Below, in pieces: positions 31,135 through 40,188 of a stretch of DNA of 64,000 nucleotides (position 1 is its first letter; each line of letters begins with the position of its first letter). The stretch spans positions 30,294,894 to 30,358,893 of the forward strand of contig CM020618.1 of the NCBI GenBank assembly GCA_009829735.1. Direction: 5' to 3'. Below the pieces are notes generated by a model. It saw only the letters and a list, made by a program, of their open reading frames with translations. It was not told the origin of the DNA and searched no databases. The position numbers and the translations under genes are program-made. Source of the stretch: Pyropia yezoensis. Taxonomy: Eukaryota > Rhodophyta > Bangiophyceae > Bangiales > Bangiaceae.

Positions 31135-33756
31135 ATGGGCGACTGGCATTCACCCGCCGGTGTGGCTGGCTGGGCCGGCGCCGACGACGGCCGAGATGGC
31201 ACCGGCGGCGGCAGCTGGCGGGGGTGTTCGCTCCCCCTCTCGGCAGCGACGGCGCCGCTCGGCGCTGTCGCCCAACAGTATAAGTGCCCACCGTCGGCGG
31301 CACCACCCGGCGCCCACGCAAGGTGGGAGGCGCAGGCCGCAGCGTCCAGGGGTGAGGGCCCCTACGGCGGTTACCCGCCGCCGCCGAGGCACGCGGTCGA
31401 CATTCGGTACCCGCCGTCATCACTATCCTCTCCGTCCCCGACCTCAGTGACCTCGTGGTCGCAGCGCTCTGCAGACGACGAGGCGCGAGGCCAGCTCAAG
31501 GGGTGGTATACCTCCGGGTGTACCCCGCCTCCAGTCGCCGTCGATCGACACTGGGAGCGGTCGCGCAGCCGGGGGCGGCACGACACTGGGCCGCATGCGC
31601 CCAGCGATGCGGTCACCACGCCAGCCGGGACGCCGCCGCGGGCGTCACCGCACCGAGACCACCGTGGCCGCCAGCCGAGGCACTCGCCTGCCGGCGAGGA
31701 TGGTTGCGGCGGTGGCGGTAGTGGCAAGTCGCGCGACCGCGAGCGGTCACGACCGCGGTCGCGGTCGGCCTCTCGCGGTCGCCGGGAGTCCCACCCTGCC
31801 GACACGGCCCACCCGCGGCACCGGCGGGCCCGGTCGACCGCCGACGCGCGCTACCTGAGCCGGCTGGTCGACAGCCCGCTGGAGGGACGGCAGCTGACGC
31901 CCCGCACCGGCGGCGACAACAGCGGCCGCCCTGGGGGGGGGCACCGGCATGCGCGGCAACTGTACCCCCTGCAGTGGGAGGGGGGCGGGGACGACCGGCG
32001 GCGCGTCGCCGCTGACACTGCCGACGACGACCGGGGTCGGCGGCCTGGTGCCGTGGCGGGGGGCGGTCACTCGCGGCGTGCCCCGTCCTGTGGCAGGTCG
32101 GACGAGCGGGGCGGTTTGCGTGGCGGCGCTTCCTCTGCTGCGGACGCAGCCGCCGCCGTCGCGGCTGCCGCTGACGCCGTGCCCAGGTGGATGGAGCGGC
32201 GGGCCGCGGAAGGCAGAGTTGCAGCGCTGTATCGTGCCCCTGCAGGTGAGCATGTGGCGGCGGCGCGGCACGTGGCCGGTAGCCGGCGGGGTGCACACCG
32301 CCGTGGCGGCGGCAGCACCGGCGGAGGCGGCAGCTACGGTGACCGGGCGGATCAGCATGCGGGCCACCCCGCTCGAACCCTTGGCAGTGGTGTCACCGCC
32401 AAGGCGGCGGCAGATACCAGCAGTGAGGCCCTGCGCATCGTCGCCGGCATGCGCCGCGCTCGCAGCACCGCCGCGCTCTCGGCCGAGTGTCCACCGCCGC
32501 CCCAACGGGTGGGGGCCAACCCCTGCGATGACGAGCGCTGGGGGGCGGCTCGGGGGCGGGTCGCGGGCGGGAGAGACCCCTTTCGGCGCGCTTCTACCCC
32601 TGGCCCCCGGCCCGTGGTGGAGCGACCGTGGCGCGAGGAAGCGCAGCCGGTCCGGCGGTCCATCGAGGCCTTCCCTTATGCCCCGACTGGGCGAGGTGGC
32701 GTGTGCCGGGCGGTCCTCATTGGCGCAACATACCGCTTTGACAGGGACGCGTCCAAGCTGCTGCCAGGCCCTGACCGCGACGTCGTGGCCGTGCGCCGGC
32801 TGCTTGGGGACTATTGGGGCGTCCCTGACACGCGGGTGACCATCCTGACCGACGGCCCCGCGGTGGCGCGCGCGGGTCTGGCGGTGGGAGGCAAGCCCAG
32901 CCGGGCGGCTATCCTGGGGGCTTGCCGGGCTGTCGTCGACGCGTCATTCACTGGTGATACCATCTTTTTCTTTTTCTCTGGCCACGGCAGCCGTGCGCGC
33001 GACACGGCGGGCGATGAGGTGGACGGCTGGGACAACACCATCGTACCAACCGACTGGGCAACCCCCGAGGGCTCCTCGCCCATCACTGACGATCTGCTGT
33101 ACCGGGTGCTGGTCAAGGACCTGCCGCCGGGCGTGCGCCTCTTTTCCATCTTTGACTGCTGTCACTCGAGCAACGTGCTGGGCCTGCAGGGCCAGTTCTT
33201 CTCCTCCGACGGGCCCGCTGACCCGCCGACGCCGCGGGTGGCCGTCCCGCCCGAGGCGCTGATGGAGGAGGGCTGGCGTGCTGGCGTCGCCGGGGGCATG
33301 CGCAGCATCGCCGGCAGTATTGCCAGCAGCGGCGACGCCGACGCCGACGACCGCACCCGCGGCGCGCTGAGCGTGCCCGACATCCTCATCCGGTCAGTGC
33401 GGGCGGCGATGGAGGCGCTGGCCGTGTCGGCGGTCACGCACCCGCCCACGCTTGGCGTGGCGTGGTGCCTCGCCGCGTGTGGCGCGACGGCTACGTCGAC
33501 CAACGCGCGGGGGACAGTGGGAGCGCACGGCGCCCTCACCGACGCGTTTATAAGGACCGTCCGCCGCGCCGCGGAACGGGGTGGGCGGGCGGGGGGCGCC
33601 ATGGTGGGGGGACGCCGCCGCGCGCCGCCCGCCCTGACCTACTGGGATCTCCGCCGAGGCATCGCGGCCGAGCTGAACGCTCAGGGTCTCACGCAGGTGC
33701 CCGTCCTGTCCGCGTCGGCGCCAGAGGCGCGGTTGGGGGAGTGTCTGGAGCTGTGA
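31135..33756 (+). CDS. Type I-like metacaspase with a long Arg/Ser-rich prodomain
   Basis: Clan CD cysteine protease cleaving after Arg or Lys, linked to stress and cell death. 873 residues. The caspase-like domain starts near residue 524: RAVLIGATYRFDRD, LLPGPDRDVVAVRRLLGDYW, then IFFFFSGHGSRARD with catalytic His617 and IFDCCHSSNVLG with catalytic Cys676 (second Cys of the pair). EVDGWDNTIVPTDW follows the His, as in metacaspases that bind calcium. The p10-like part continues to TYWDLRRGIAAELNAQGLTQVPVLSAS, so there is no long type II linker. The N-terminal 520 residues are rich in Arg, Ser, His and Gly and contain an RS-dipeptide stretch (RSRPRSRSASRGRR near residue 205). They contain no LSD1-type zinc finger that I can see. 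The start at 31135 fits the C/T-rich leader. Convergent with the bZIP gene. Confidence 0.92.
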   Translation: MGDWHSPAGVAGWAGADDGRDGTGGGSWRGCSLPLSAATAPLGAVAQQYKCPPSAAPPGAHARWEAQAAASRGEGPYGGYPPPPRHAVDIRYPPSSLSSPSPTSVTSWSQRSADDEARGQLKGWYTSGCTPPPVAVDRHWERSRSRGRHDTGPHAPSDAVTTPAGTPPRASPHRDHRGRQPRHSPAGEDGCGGGGSGKSRDRERSRPRSRSASRGRRESHPADTAHPRHRRARSTADARYLSRLVDSPLEGRQLTPRTGGDNSGRPGGGHRHARQLYPLQWEGGGDDRRRVAADTADDDRGRRPGAVAGGGHSRRAPSCGRSDERGGLRGGASSAADAAAAVAAAADAVPRWMERRAAEGRVAALYRAPAGEHVAAARHVAGSRRGAHRRGGGSTGGGGSYGDRADQHAGHPARTLGSGVTAKAAADTSSEALRIVAGMRRARSTAALSAECPPPPQRVGANPCDDERWGAARGRVAGGRDPFRRASTPGPRPVVERPWREEAQPVRRSIEAFPYAPTGRGGVCRAVLIGATYRFDRDASKLLPGPDRDVVAVRRLLGDYWGVPDTRVTILTDGPAVARAGLAVGGKPSRAAILGACRAVVDASFTGDTIFFFFSGHGSRARDTAGDEVDGWDNTIVPTDWATPEGSSPITDDLLYRVLVKDLPPGVRLFSIFDCCHSSNVLGLQGQFFSSDGPADPPTPRVAVPPEALMEEGWRAGVAGGMRSIAGSIASSGDADADDRTRGALSVPDILIRSVRAAMEALAVSAVTHPPTLGVAWCLAACGATATSTNARGTVGAHGALTDAFIRTVRRAAERGGRAGGAMVGGRRRAPPALTYWDLRRGIAAELNAQGLTQVPVLSASAPEARLGECLEL

Positions 33757-34146
33757 CGCCGCCGAGAGCGGGCGTACGAGCATCGTCTGACCCTGTCCTG
33801 TTGCATATTGTTTGCCCCCCCCGCTCGTGCGCACCCAAGCTCGCGGGGAGGGGGAGGACGTTGAGGGGCGGGCGAGACTGTAGTTTTCTTTTGTTTTTTT
33901 TGCCACCGTACCCCTGCGGCCCGTGTGGGTCACGAGTGTGGAGAGGAAAGTATGCTCGGGCATACTCACTCTGGATGAAGACAGCGGGGGTGAGGGTGGC
34001 GGGGAAGGCGGGCGGAAGGGAAGCCATGGCACGACAAGACCAGAGGGAAGAGAGAGAGAAAACCGTTATCACGTCAACAACAACAGCCAAGACAGTAAAA
34101 AGGAAAATAGCCGCCCCCCTCAACCTCTCCGCCGTGCGGCCGCCGA
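33757..34146. other. Convergent 3' region, metacaspase / bZIP
   Basis: 390 bases between the two stops, with a T-rich run near 33885-33902 on the plus strand. No gene seen. Confidence 0.55.
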
Positions 34147-37098
34147 TCACTCCTGCCCCACCCCCACGCGGGGCCGCATGCCGAGGCGCGCACGTAGGTC
34201 AGCCTGCTCGGCTTCGAGTTCCGCACGTCGCTTGACGAGCAGTGGTAGCAACTTGGAGAGCTTGGCCAGTTCCGCCGTCTCGGCTAGCACCCGCCGCACC
34301 CGCCGCTCGTTGCTGCGCTTGGCACTCTCGCGGTTCCGCACCTGCCGCGCGTACCGCACGCTGTCGCGGTCGGCGCTGTCGGCGTTGCGTCGCCGGCGAG
34401 TGCCGGTGACGATGGGAGCCGCGGCGGGCGCCGCTGCCGCTGAGGGGGTGCCCGGCCCGGGCCGCACGGTCGTAGACGACACGGTCGCCATGGGGACGAT
34501 GGTAGGAGCGGATGCAGCGGAAGGAAGGGCGTCAGGGGGGGCCACCGACCAGCTAGCCCCGCCGCTGCCGACCGAGGCGCCCCCGCCCGACCCGTCGCCG
34601 CCCGAGTTGCTCGGCCCCGCGCTGGTGTGCGCAGACCCACCAGATGGGTACGAGGAGCTACCGCTGCCACCGTCGGCGTCGCCGCCATGGCCACCCGCGT
34701 CGCGGACAGTCGCGGTGGCGACGCCCGAGCCCCCATTGACCGCGTCTGGGGCGACCCCTTCTGGGGGGAGGACCCCCCACGCGCCTCGCCGCATCCGCGG
34801 CGACCGCCGCGACAGCAGCTGGTCCATCCGCAAGAGGTCTGGCTCCGGGGTGGCGGTGGAGGTGGCGGCGGTCGTAGCGGTGGCGGGGGTGGCGGTCCGA
34901 AAAGGGGTAGAGGGGAGAACCGGGCCTCCCCCAACTGGAGAGGAGAACGCCGCCAAGGGGTCGAGGGTCATCCCATCGTCGCCGACCCCGCCCCCACCGC
35001 CGCCGTTTGGCTCGCCGTTCACCTCGGCTTGCCGCTGCAGATTTATCGTCGCACACTCTCGCACCGCCGCTTCCGCCGCCTCGATCACCGACGTGTGGTC
35101 ACATGCCATGGGCGTGTCGCCGCCGACCGATGGGGGGAAAAACGGGAACGACGTGCCGTCGGCATGGACGCCCCCACCTCCACCCCCAGCCCCACTCTCG
35201 CCAGCCGTTGCCGCGACCCCAAGCGTTGCCGCATGTAACGACTGCCACGCGAGTGCCGCGTCGCCGACGGGGACCCTGCCCACACCCCCGCCTCCCCCAG
35301 ACACGTCCACAGTCTTGGCGTCACGCACGTCGTCCGGCGGCGGTGGCGGCCGCGGCAGCGCAAGTGGCGCCCCCCCCGACGACCACGGGGAATGCCCACT
35401 CCTGTCCGCTCCTTTTCCCCTCGACGCCGCCCGTGCCCGGCGCTTCTTCCAGTCCACTGTCACTCGTGACAGCCGTTCAGCTGCCTCCTGCACCGCCAGC
35501 TGGTTGCCTCTACACGAGATGAAGACGCGGCTGGCCATTGGGTCCGGTGACCAAAGCACCTGCGCGGTGTCGGTGAGGGCCAGCCGCATCATGCGGCGGA
35601 GGGAGACACTCCCGTGGCGCACGCGGACGACAATGGGCCGCGCTTCCCGGCGGGTGCAAGGGGGGTCCGCGTACGGGGTGGCGCCGCTGCCGTCCGTGGC
35701 GTCGCCATCAATGAGACTGGCAGAGTCGTACGTCCTCAACACGACGGTGCCAAAAAAGTGGCCGCGAAAAAAGGGGAAGCCAAACCCCTTAAAGTTGAGC
35801 GGGGAGGTGAACCGCCGGCGGGGCGCCCCATTGCACGGGGGCGGGAGGGAGGAGAGGTCCTCCACCGTCCACACGTCGAGGCCGCACAGACGGCAGTGGC
35901 GGCGCTCGTAAAAGGACATTCGCTTTTTGAGGTGAAACGGGAACTGCCCAGGCAGGGGGTTGGCGTACGTCAGCACCTCGCGGCGCCGCTCGCACGACAA
36001 CACGCACTGCGTCCACGCAACGACGAGCTTGTTGTCCGGCCGCCAAGCTGTCATAAACACCTCCCCCACCTCTTCGTCGTACGCAAATCGGCCCGACGGC
36101 TCGGGCATAATGACCATGTCGTCGAGGTCCTCCTCCACGCTGTCAGTAAAGACTAGCCCCGCGGTGATGCCATTGATGCTCGCGACGGGAAGGAGCAGCC
36201 AGTTGAGCGCTAGCTTGGGCACCATTGCCGTTAAGTCAAGGGGTTTGCGGGTGGGCAGCCCGTTTGGCGCCCGGTACACCTCGGCCACCTCGGTGACGGC
36301 CGCGCGGATGGAGGCGATGGAGACCGACTCGGCGTCCGCGGGAAAGGAGAGAAGCCACTGCTGCAGCCACGGGCCCAGGAGCGGCAGCCGAAAGACTGCG
36401 GCGTAGTCGAGGCGCTCGGGGACGGGGACGGGCCAGCAGGGGCCCACCGTGTCGCAGCACGCTCCAATAGGGGGGTCCCACGCGGGCGGCTTGGTACTGC
36501 CGCCCCCACCCCCGCCACCGCCCGAGTCGCCATCACGTGGGGTGGTTCCCCGCTCCCTCGTCGTTGTCGACGTCGAAAGTGGGCCACCACCACCGCCGCG
36601 GCCACCCCCCTCCCCACCCCCACCGCCCGCGTTGGCGGGGAACGGCTCGGACTTGAACAAGTCGGCCGTCGGCCCGGGGCAGTCGGCGCGGCAGGGCGAC
36701 CGCGACAGGATGCCCGCGCCGCCTAGGCGTAGACCGAGCATGGTGTAGGCCAAGGGGGGGCGGACTAGGGGAGAGGCGGGGGTGCCGCCGCCGCCACCGC
36801 CGCGGCTGCCGGCAGAGCCCGCCGAGCACCCCGCAGCGAATGGAGGGGGGGCGGAGGGGGCTGGAGTGGTGGCGGGGGGGAGGCCCGGGCCCACCGCCGC
36901 GCCCGCAGCGGCGGTCGGGGGGACGGCGGGCCGAGGGTGGGGAAGGTTGGCCCACCTGTAGGAGAAGTCGGCTGGGTGCTGCCGGGGATGGCCGGCAGGG
37001 GAGGCGGTCACGACGTGGCCGGCGGTACGGTCCGGGGCGGCGGGACGGTCGGGGGCAGCGTGGCAGTCTTCCTCACCTCCTCTGCTCTGGGTTGCCAT
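34147..37098 (-). CDS. Large bZIP-type protein with an unrecognised N-terminal domain
   Basis: Probable nuclear transcription factor of 983 residues. The bZIP lies at the extreme C-terminus (about 905-975): the basic region YARQVRNRESAKRSNERRV, then a leucine-rich helix (ELAKLSKLLPLLVKRRAELE). The normally invariant Arg eight positions after the basic-region Asn is replaced by Asn (N-x7-N, not N-x7-R). Residues roughly 205-560 are ordered and conserved-looking but unknown to me: RLPLLGPWLQQWLLSFPAD, PKLALNWLLLPVASINGITA, EVFMTAWRPDNKLVVAWTQC, CRLCGLDVWTVEDLS, FPFFRGHFFGTVVLRTYDSA, RVFISCRGNQLAVQEAAERL. The remaining sequence is Gly/Pro/Ser-rich. The frame extends upstream to 37512, but the Met at 37098 (MATQSRGGEED) is the more natural start. 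The bZIP call is strong, the function of the N-terminal part unknown. Confidence 0.82.
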   Translation of the reverse strand: MATQSRGGEEDCHAAPDRPAAPDRTAGHVVTASPAGHPRQHPADFSYRWANLPHPRPAVPPTAAAGAAVGPGLPPATTPAPSAPPPFAAGCSAGSAGSRGGGGGGTPASPLVRPPLAYTMLGLRLGGAGILSRSPCRADCPGPTADLFKSEPFPANAGGGGGEGGGRGGGGGPLSTSTTTRERGTTPRDGDSGGGGGGGGSTKPPAWDPPIGACCDTVGPCWPVPVPERLDYAAVFRLPLLGPWLQQWLLSFPADAESVSIASIRAAVTEVAEVYRAPNGLPTRKPLDLTAMVPKLALNWLLLPVASINGITAGLVFTDSVEEDLDDMVIMPEPSGRFAYDEEVGEVFMTAWRPDNKLVVAWTQCVLSCERRREVLTYANPLPGQFPFHLKKRMSFYERRHCRLCGLDVWTVEDLSSLPPPCNGAPRRRFTSPLNFKGFGFPFFRGHFFGTVVLRTYDSASLIDGDATDGSGATPYADPPCTRREARPIVVRVRHGSVSLRRMMRLALTDTAQVLWSPDPMASRVFISCRGNQLAVQEAAERLSRVTVDWKKRRARAASRGKGADRSGHSPWSSGGAPLALPRPPPPPDDVRDAKTVDVSGGGGGVGRVPVGDAALAWQSLHAATLGVAATAGESGAGGGGGGVHADGTSFPFFPPSVGGDTPMACDHTSVIEAAEAAVRECATINLQRQAEVNGEPNGGGGGGVGDDGMTLDPLAAFSSPVGGGPVLPSTPFRTATPATATTAATSTATPEPDLLRMDQLLSRRSPRMRRGAWGVLPPEGVAPDAVNGGSGVATATVRDAGGHGGDADGGSGSSSYPSGGSAHTSAGPSNSGGDGSGGGASVGSGGASWSVAPPDALPSAASAPTIVPMATVSSTTVRPGPGTPSAAAAPAAAPIVTGTRRRRNADSADRDSVRYARQVRNRESAKRSNERRVRRVLAETAELAKLSKLLPLLVKRRAELEAEQADLRARLGMRPRVGVGQE

Positions 37099-38662
37099 TC
37101 CGGCCGGCACCCCCCCCTCCCACCCACCGCACCAGCCCCCCCCTAGGCGCCCACCACCCGCCGACGCCGGTCGGTCAGCGGCCGCCGCGCAGCACACGCG
37201 CGCGCACGTGCACCGCCGCACAGACCGCGTGGCGGGGGAAGGGTGTGCAACTCGGGCGGGGAAAGGAAGGCGGGGGGTGGGCAGGAATCTCGCGATGGAG
37301 ACGGCGGCGGCTGCGGTCGCACCCCCCCCCCGCCGACGCTGTTTGGTGAGGGAGGGGGCGCACCGACCGACGGTCGCTCCTATGCTGGGCGGGATTGAGA
37401 GAGGCGCGTGCCCAACACAGGGTGCAACTAGTCTACGTTCCAGGGGAAGGCGACTTTCTTGACCTTGACTTGCACGCGGGCGAAAACTAGCAGGGATCAG
37501 AAAACGGTACATTGTGTACGGTACAAAAGTATGTTAATACATATGTACAGTTCGCGTATGCTGTAAACCGAGGTGCCCAGGGAAAGCCTCTTGGAAACGA
37601 CGTAAACCGCGGTGCCCAGGGAAAGCCTCTTGGAAACGACGGCTAGAAGGAGCACGCATCGGCACCAAAGCCCCCCCCGAGTATGGTGGCTGCACCCTCT
37701 CCGGCCGACAGCTTGACGGCGCTATGGCTTTTCGGCTGGGGGAATCAAAGCTACGGCGACGCGCGTACCGTCTGTGGCGCGACCGCGAACGTGCCGTGGC
37801 CGGGCGCGGGCAACCCAAGGGCTCGCTGCCGCTCCTTAAGAAGGGCGGTCCCCATTGCATCTGTTTTGGCCGCGCCCTTCCCGGCGGTGGCCGGGGTGTG
37901 CAGTGCCGTGTATCAAACCGCGCGCTGGCCGGGCTGCTGACGGTGCACAGTTAGGAGGCGGAACGGCCTTTGGCTATCGACCAACAGGCTATAAGCGGGG
38001 ATGGATGCCACACCAGCCGGTGGTGAGGGGAGGGGCGTCCACTCTTGGGCGCCTGCCGACAAGCGACAGCATGGGACACGCAGAGCAGTCGGGAGGGCAT
38101 ACGTCCACACCCTCCTCAATATCCCCTGACCCGACCGAAAAGATTGCAGACGGCGAAGGCGGCGTCGGCCTGGGCAGTCACACACGATAGCAAAAAAGAA
38201 GCAGCTGAACCGCTGACCGCCTCGAGCTGGCACGCACTCCACCAAGACCTGCCAGGGGCCCCACAGTACGACCCGGCCCGCTCGACGCGGAGTCCGCTGC
38301 AGCGTCATGAGCAGGAGAGCTGCGCCGCCACGCAGAAAGCGTCGCTCGGCAGGTGCCACAGTGGATGCGCGTCGGCCGCTCCCGGGGTGGCACACCCTCG
38401 GCGGAGCTCAACGCCAGGGATGGCGTCATCCCCTTCTGCACAGCCCCCACCCAATCCCCGGCGCCCTACCCTGTTACACACTTCCCCGCGCCCGAGCACT
38501 TGTCGTTCACTGGCCGCATCACAGCATTCACAAGAGAGAAGGGGGGGGGACGCGCTGCTCGGAAGAGCTGATTCCACCCGAAAGCCGATGGGGACCTCTT
38601 TCGACCCATGGTCCCCGTCCGCCGCCGCCGTCTAGGTGCTAATACTCCGCCCCACCCCCCCA
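37099..38662. other. bZIP promoter side and downstream region of the DUF4535-like gene
   Basis: An AT-rich patch with TA-rich inverted motifs (37495-37560) is followed by a 39-bp tandem duplication at 37563-37640. No supported gene was found; short frames near 37683-38190 and 38045-38640 lack domains. Confidence 0.5.
37563..37640 (+). repeat. 39-bp tandem duplication
   Basis: Two copies with period 39, starting GTAAACCGAGGTGCCCAGGG and GTAAACCGCGGTGCCCAGGG. They differ at one base. Confidence 0.92.
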
Positions 38663-38881
38663 TCACCGATCCCTCCTCCAGGAGCGCTCGTCCTCCTCTC
38701 GCTGACGGCGCAGCCGCTCAGATTCATCATCAGCTTTGCGGCTGGTCTGCTCCAACGCCTTGACCTTTCGCTTGGTTGAGTCAAGGAGCGCGTTCATGTC
38801 GGGCACGTTGTAATTCTGGGCAAGCCACATGCCCGTCGCGACGCCCGCAGCGAGAAAGATGGTGTTGGAAAACAGCCCCAT
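38663..38881 (-). CDS. Small DUF4535-like single-pass membrane protein
   Basis: A 72-residue protein. The N-terminus MGLFSNTIFLAAGVATGMWL is a membrane anchor followed by AQNYNVPDMNALLDSTKRK. The match is to the plant DUF4535 family, whose members start with a hydrophobic segment followed by Tyr-Asn-Val-Pro and are of unknown function, often predicted mitochondrial. The tail (ALEQTSRKADDESERLRRQ) is a charged helix. The frame is open upstream to 39022, but that part is Pro/Ser-rich and the family begins at this Met. It diverges from the ferredoxin gene with 436 bases between starts. Confidence 0.8.
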   Translation of the reverse strand: MGLFSNTIFLAAGVATGMWLAQNYNVPDMNALLDSTKRKVKALEQTSRKADDESERLRRQREEDERSWRRDR

Positions 38882-39317
38882 GATCGCAGAAGAGGGAGGA
38901 AGGGGCACACAGAGAAGCAAACTTGAAGAGTTCAGGAGAGGGGGGGGAGGGGGGTGCCGGCACCAGCCAATGGCGGGGGGGCTGGGCAGAGGAGAGGGGA
39001 TTGACACCGAGGAGAGCTGCAACGAGAGACTCTTGGGTCGGGTTCGCGTCTGCCAGAGAGCAGTGAAACGGGCACACAGCGAAGTACATGTAATTTGTTT
39101 GCGAAAAAGTGCTGGACGCAGCGCGGGAGGGTGTATCTACCCCCCTGGCTCGGACGCGAGATCAACCTCCGTCCCGAACCGCACCTGTCTGGGCGTGACG
39201 ACCTTGCCGCTTGCACCACCTAGCTCGGGTCTCTCCTCATCTGCATTAGTCCCTTTCGAGGCTTGCTTTGACGAGTCTGCCTGTGCCTTTTATCCTATCT
39301 CCCTCCCTTGACTTGCC
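38882..39317. promoter_or_regulatory. Shared divergent promoter, DUF4535-like / ferredoxin
   Basis: The 436 bases between two head-to-head starts must hold both promoters. CCTTTTATCC near 39286-39295 is a weak TATA-like element about 25-30 bases before the ferredoxin Met. No clear element is seen for the other gene. Confidence 0.45.
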
Positions 39318-39815
39318 ATGGCGTTCGTCACGAGCAATGGCGCCGCGGTCATCGGCCGGCAACCAGCCAGCCGGGCGTCCTTGACCACTCGCCGCGCCCG
39401 CCTGGCGACGGCGGCGGCGCCCACCAGCCGGCGGCGGGCCTCGAACCCAGCGACTACGACCACCGCCCCAACCACCATCACCACCACCCCCACTATGAAG
39501 GAGTACGTCGTCGGTATCAACCTGGACGGCAAGGATTACGACATCCCCTGTGACGATGACCAGACCTTTCTGGACGCTATTGAGGAGTACGGGCTGGTGG
39601 TGCCTTACAGCTGCCGCGCGGGCGTCTGCATGACGTGCGCGGCCAAGATTGTGCGCGGGGAGGTGGACCTTGGCGAGGCCGCTCTTGGGGACGAGGGCAA
39701 GAACGAGGGCTTTGTTCTCTGCTGCTCGGGCTTTCCTAAGTCGGACGGCATCTATCTGGAGATGAACAAGTTTGACGACGCCTACAACATGCAGTACGGG
39801 CAGTATGAGAAGTAA
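39318..39815 (+). CDS. Plant-type [2Fe-2S] ferredoxin, nuclear-encoded, plastid-targeted
   Basis: One-electron carrier accepting electrons from photosystem I and donating to FNR and other stromal enzymes. 165 residues. The first ~60 form a transit peptide (MAFVTSNGAAVIGRQPASRA, then a Thr/Arg-rich stretch). The mature domain starts near MKEYVVGINLDGKDYDIPC. The cluster ligands are Cys99, Cys104 and Cys107 in YSCRAGVCMTC, and Cys136 in VLCCSGFPKSD. An extra Cys135 sits directly before the fourth ligand where Thr is usual. Red algae normally keep petF in the plastid genome, so this is an additional nuclear isoform; the loop DLGEAALGDEGKNEGF is shaped as in non-petF types. Intronless. Confidence 0.93.
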   Translation: MAFVTSNGAAVIGRQPASRASLTTRRARLATAAAPTSRRRASNPATTTTAPTTITTTPTMKEYVVGINLDGKDYDIPCDDDQTFLDAIEEYGLVVPYSCRAGVCMTCAAKIVRGEVDLGEAALGDEGKNEGFVLCCSGFPKSDGIYLEMNKFDDAYNMQYGQYEK

Positions 39816-40188
39816 GGCTGATGTGAGAAAGGTGATGGGCGCGGCCCGTGTGCGGACGGTGGCTGCGCACGGGAGACATGGGGGGGGTATTGGGTTAAGG
39901 AAAGGGGGGGGGCGTTGGTGGTGTGAGCGATGGGGTCGCTGGCTTTGGTTGGGCAGATGGATGAGGGTTCTGGTGGTCGGCTGTGACATCAGCATCTGTA
40001 TCACTTTGCTTGCACCGGCGAGTGAGCGCGCTTCCATGTGCACAGCAGGGTTATGATACACGCGCATTGCCGGCCTACCGCATTCCTACTCGCCATGGCA
40101 TGGAACACAGCCATGAGTCTAACAAAAAAACAAGACGTGCATCAGCAACCACAGAGGAAAAAAGGGGTGGGAGCTCCTCCACATGCCC
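39816..40188. other. Convergent 3' region, ferredoxin / NAD-IDH
   Basis: 373 bases between the two stops, with no gene and no conspicuous repeat. Confidence 0.55.
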
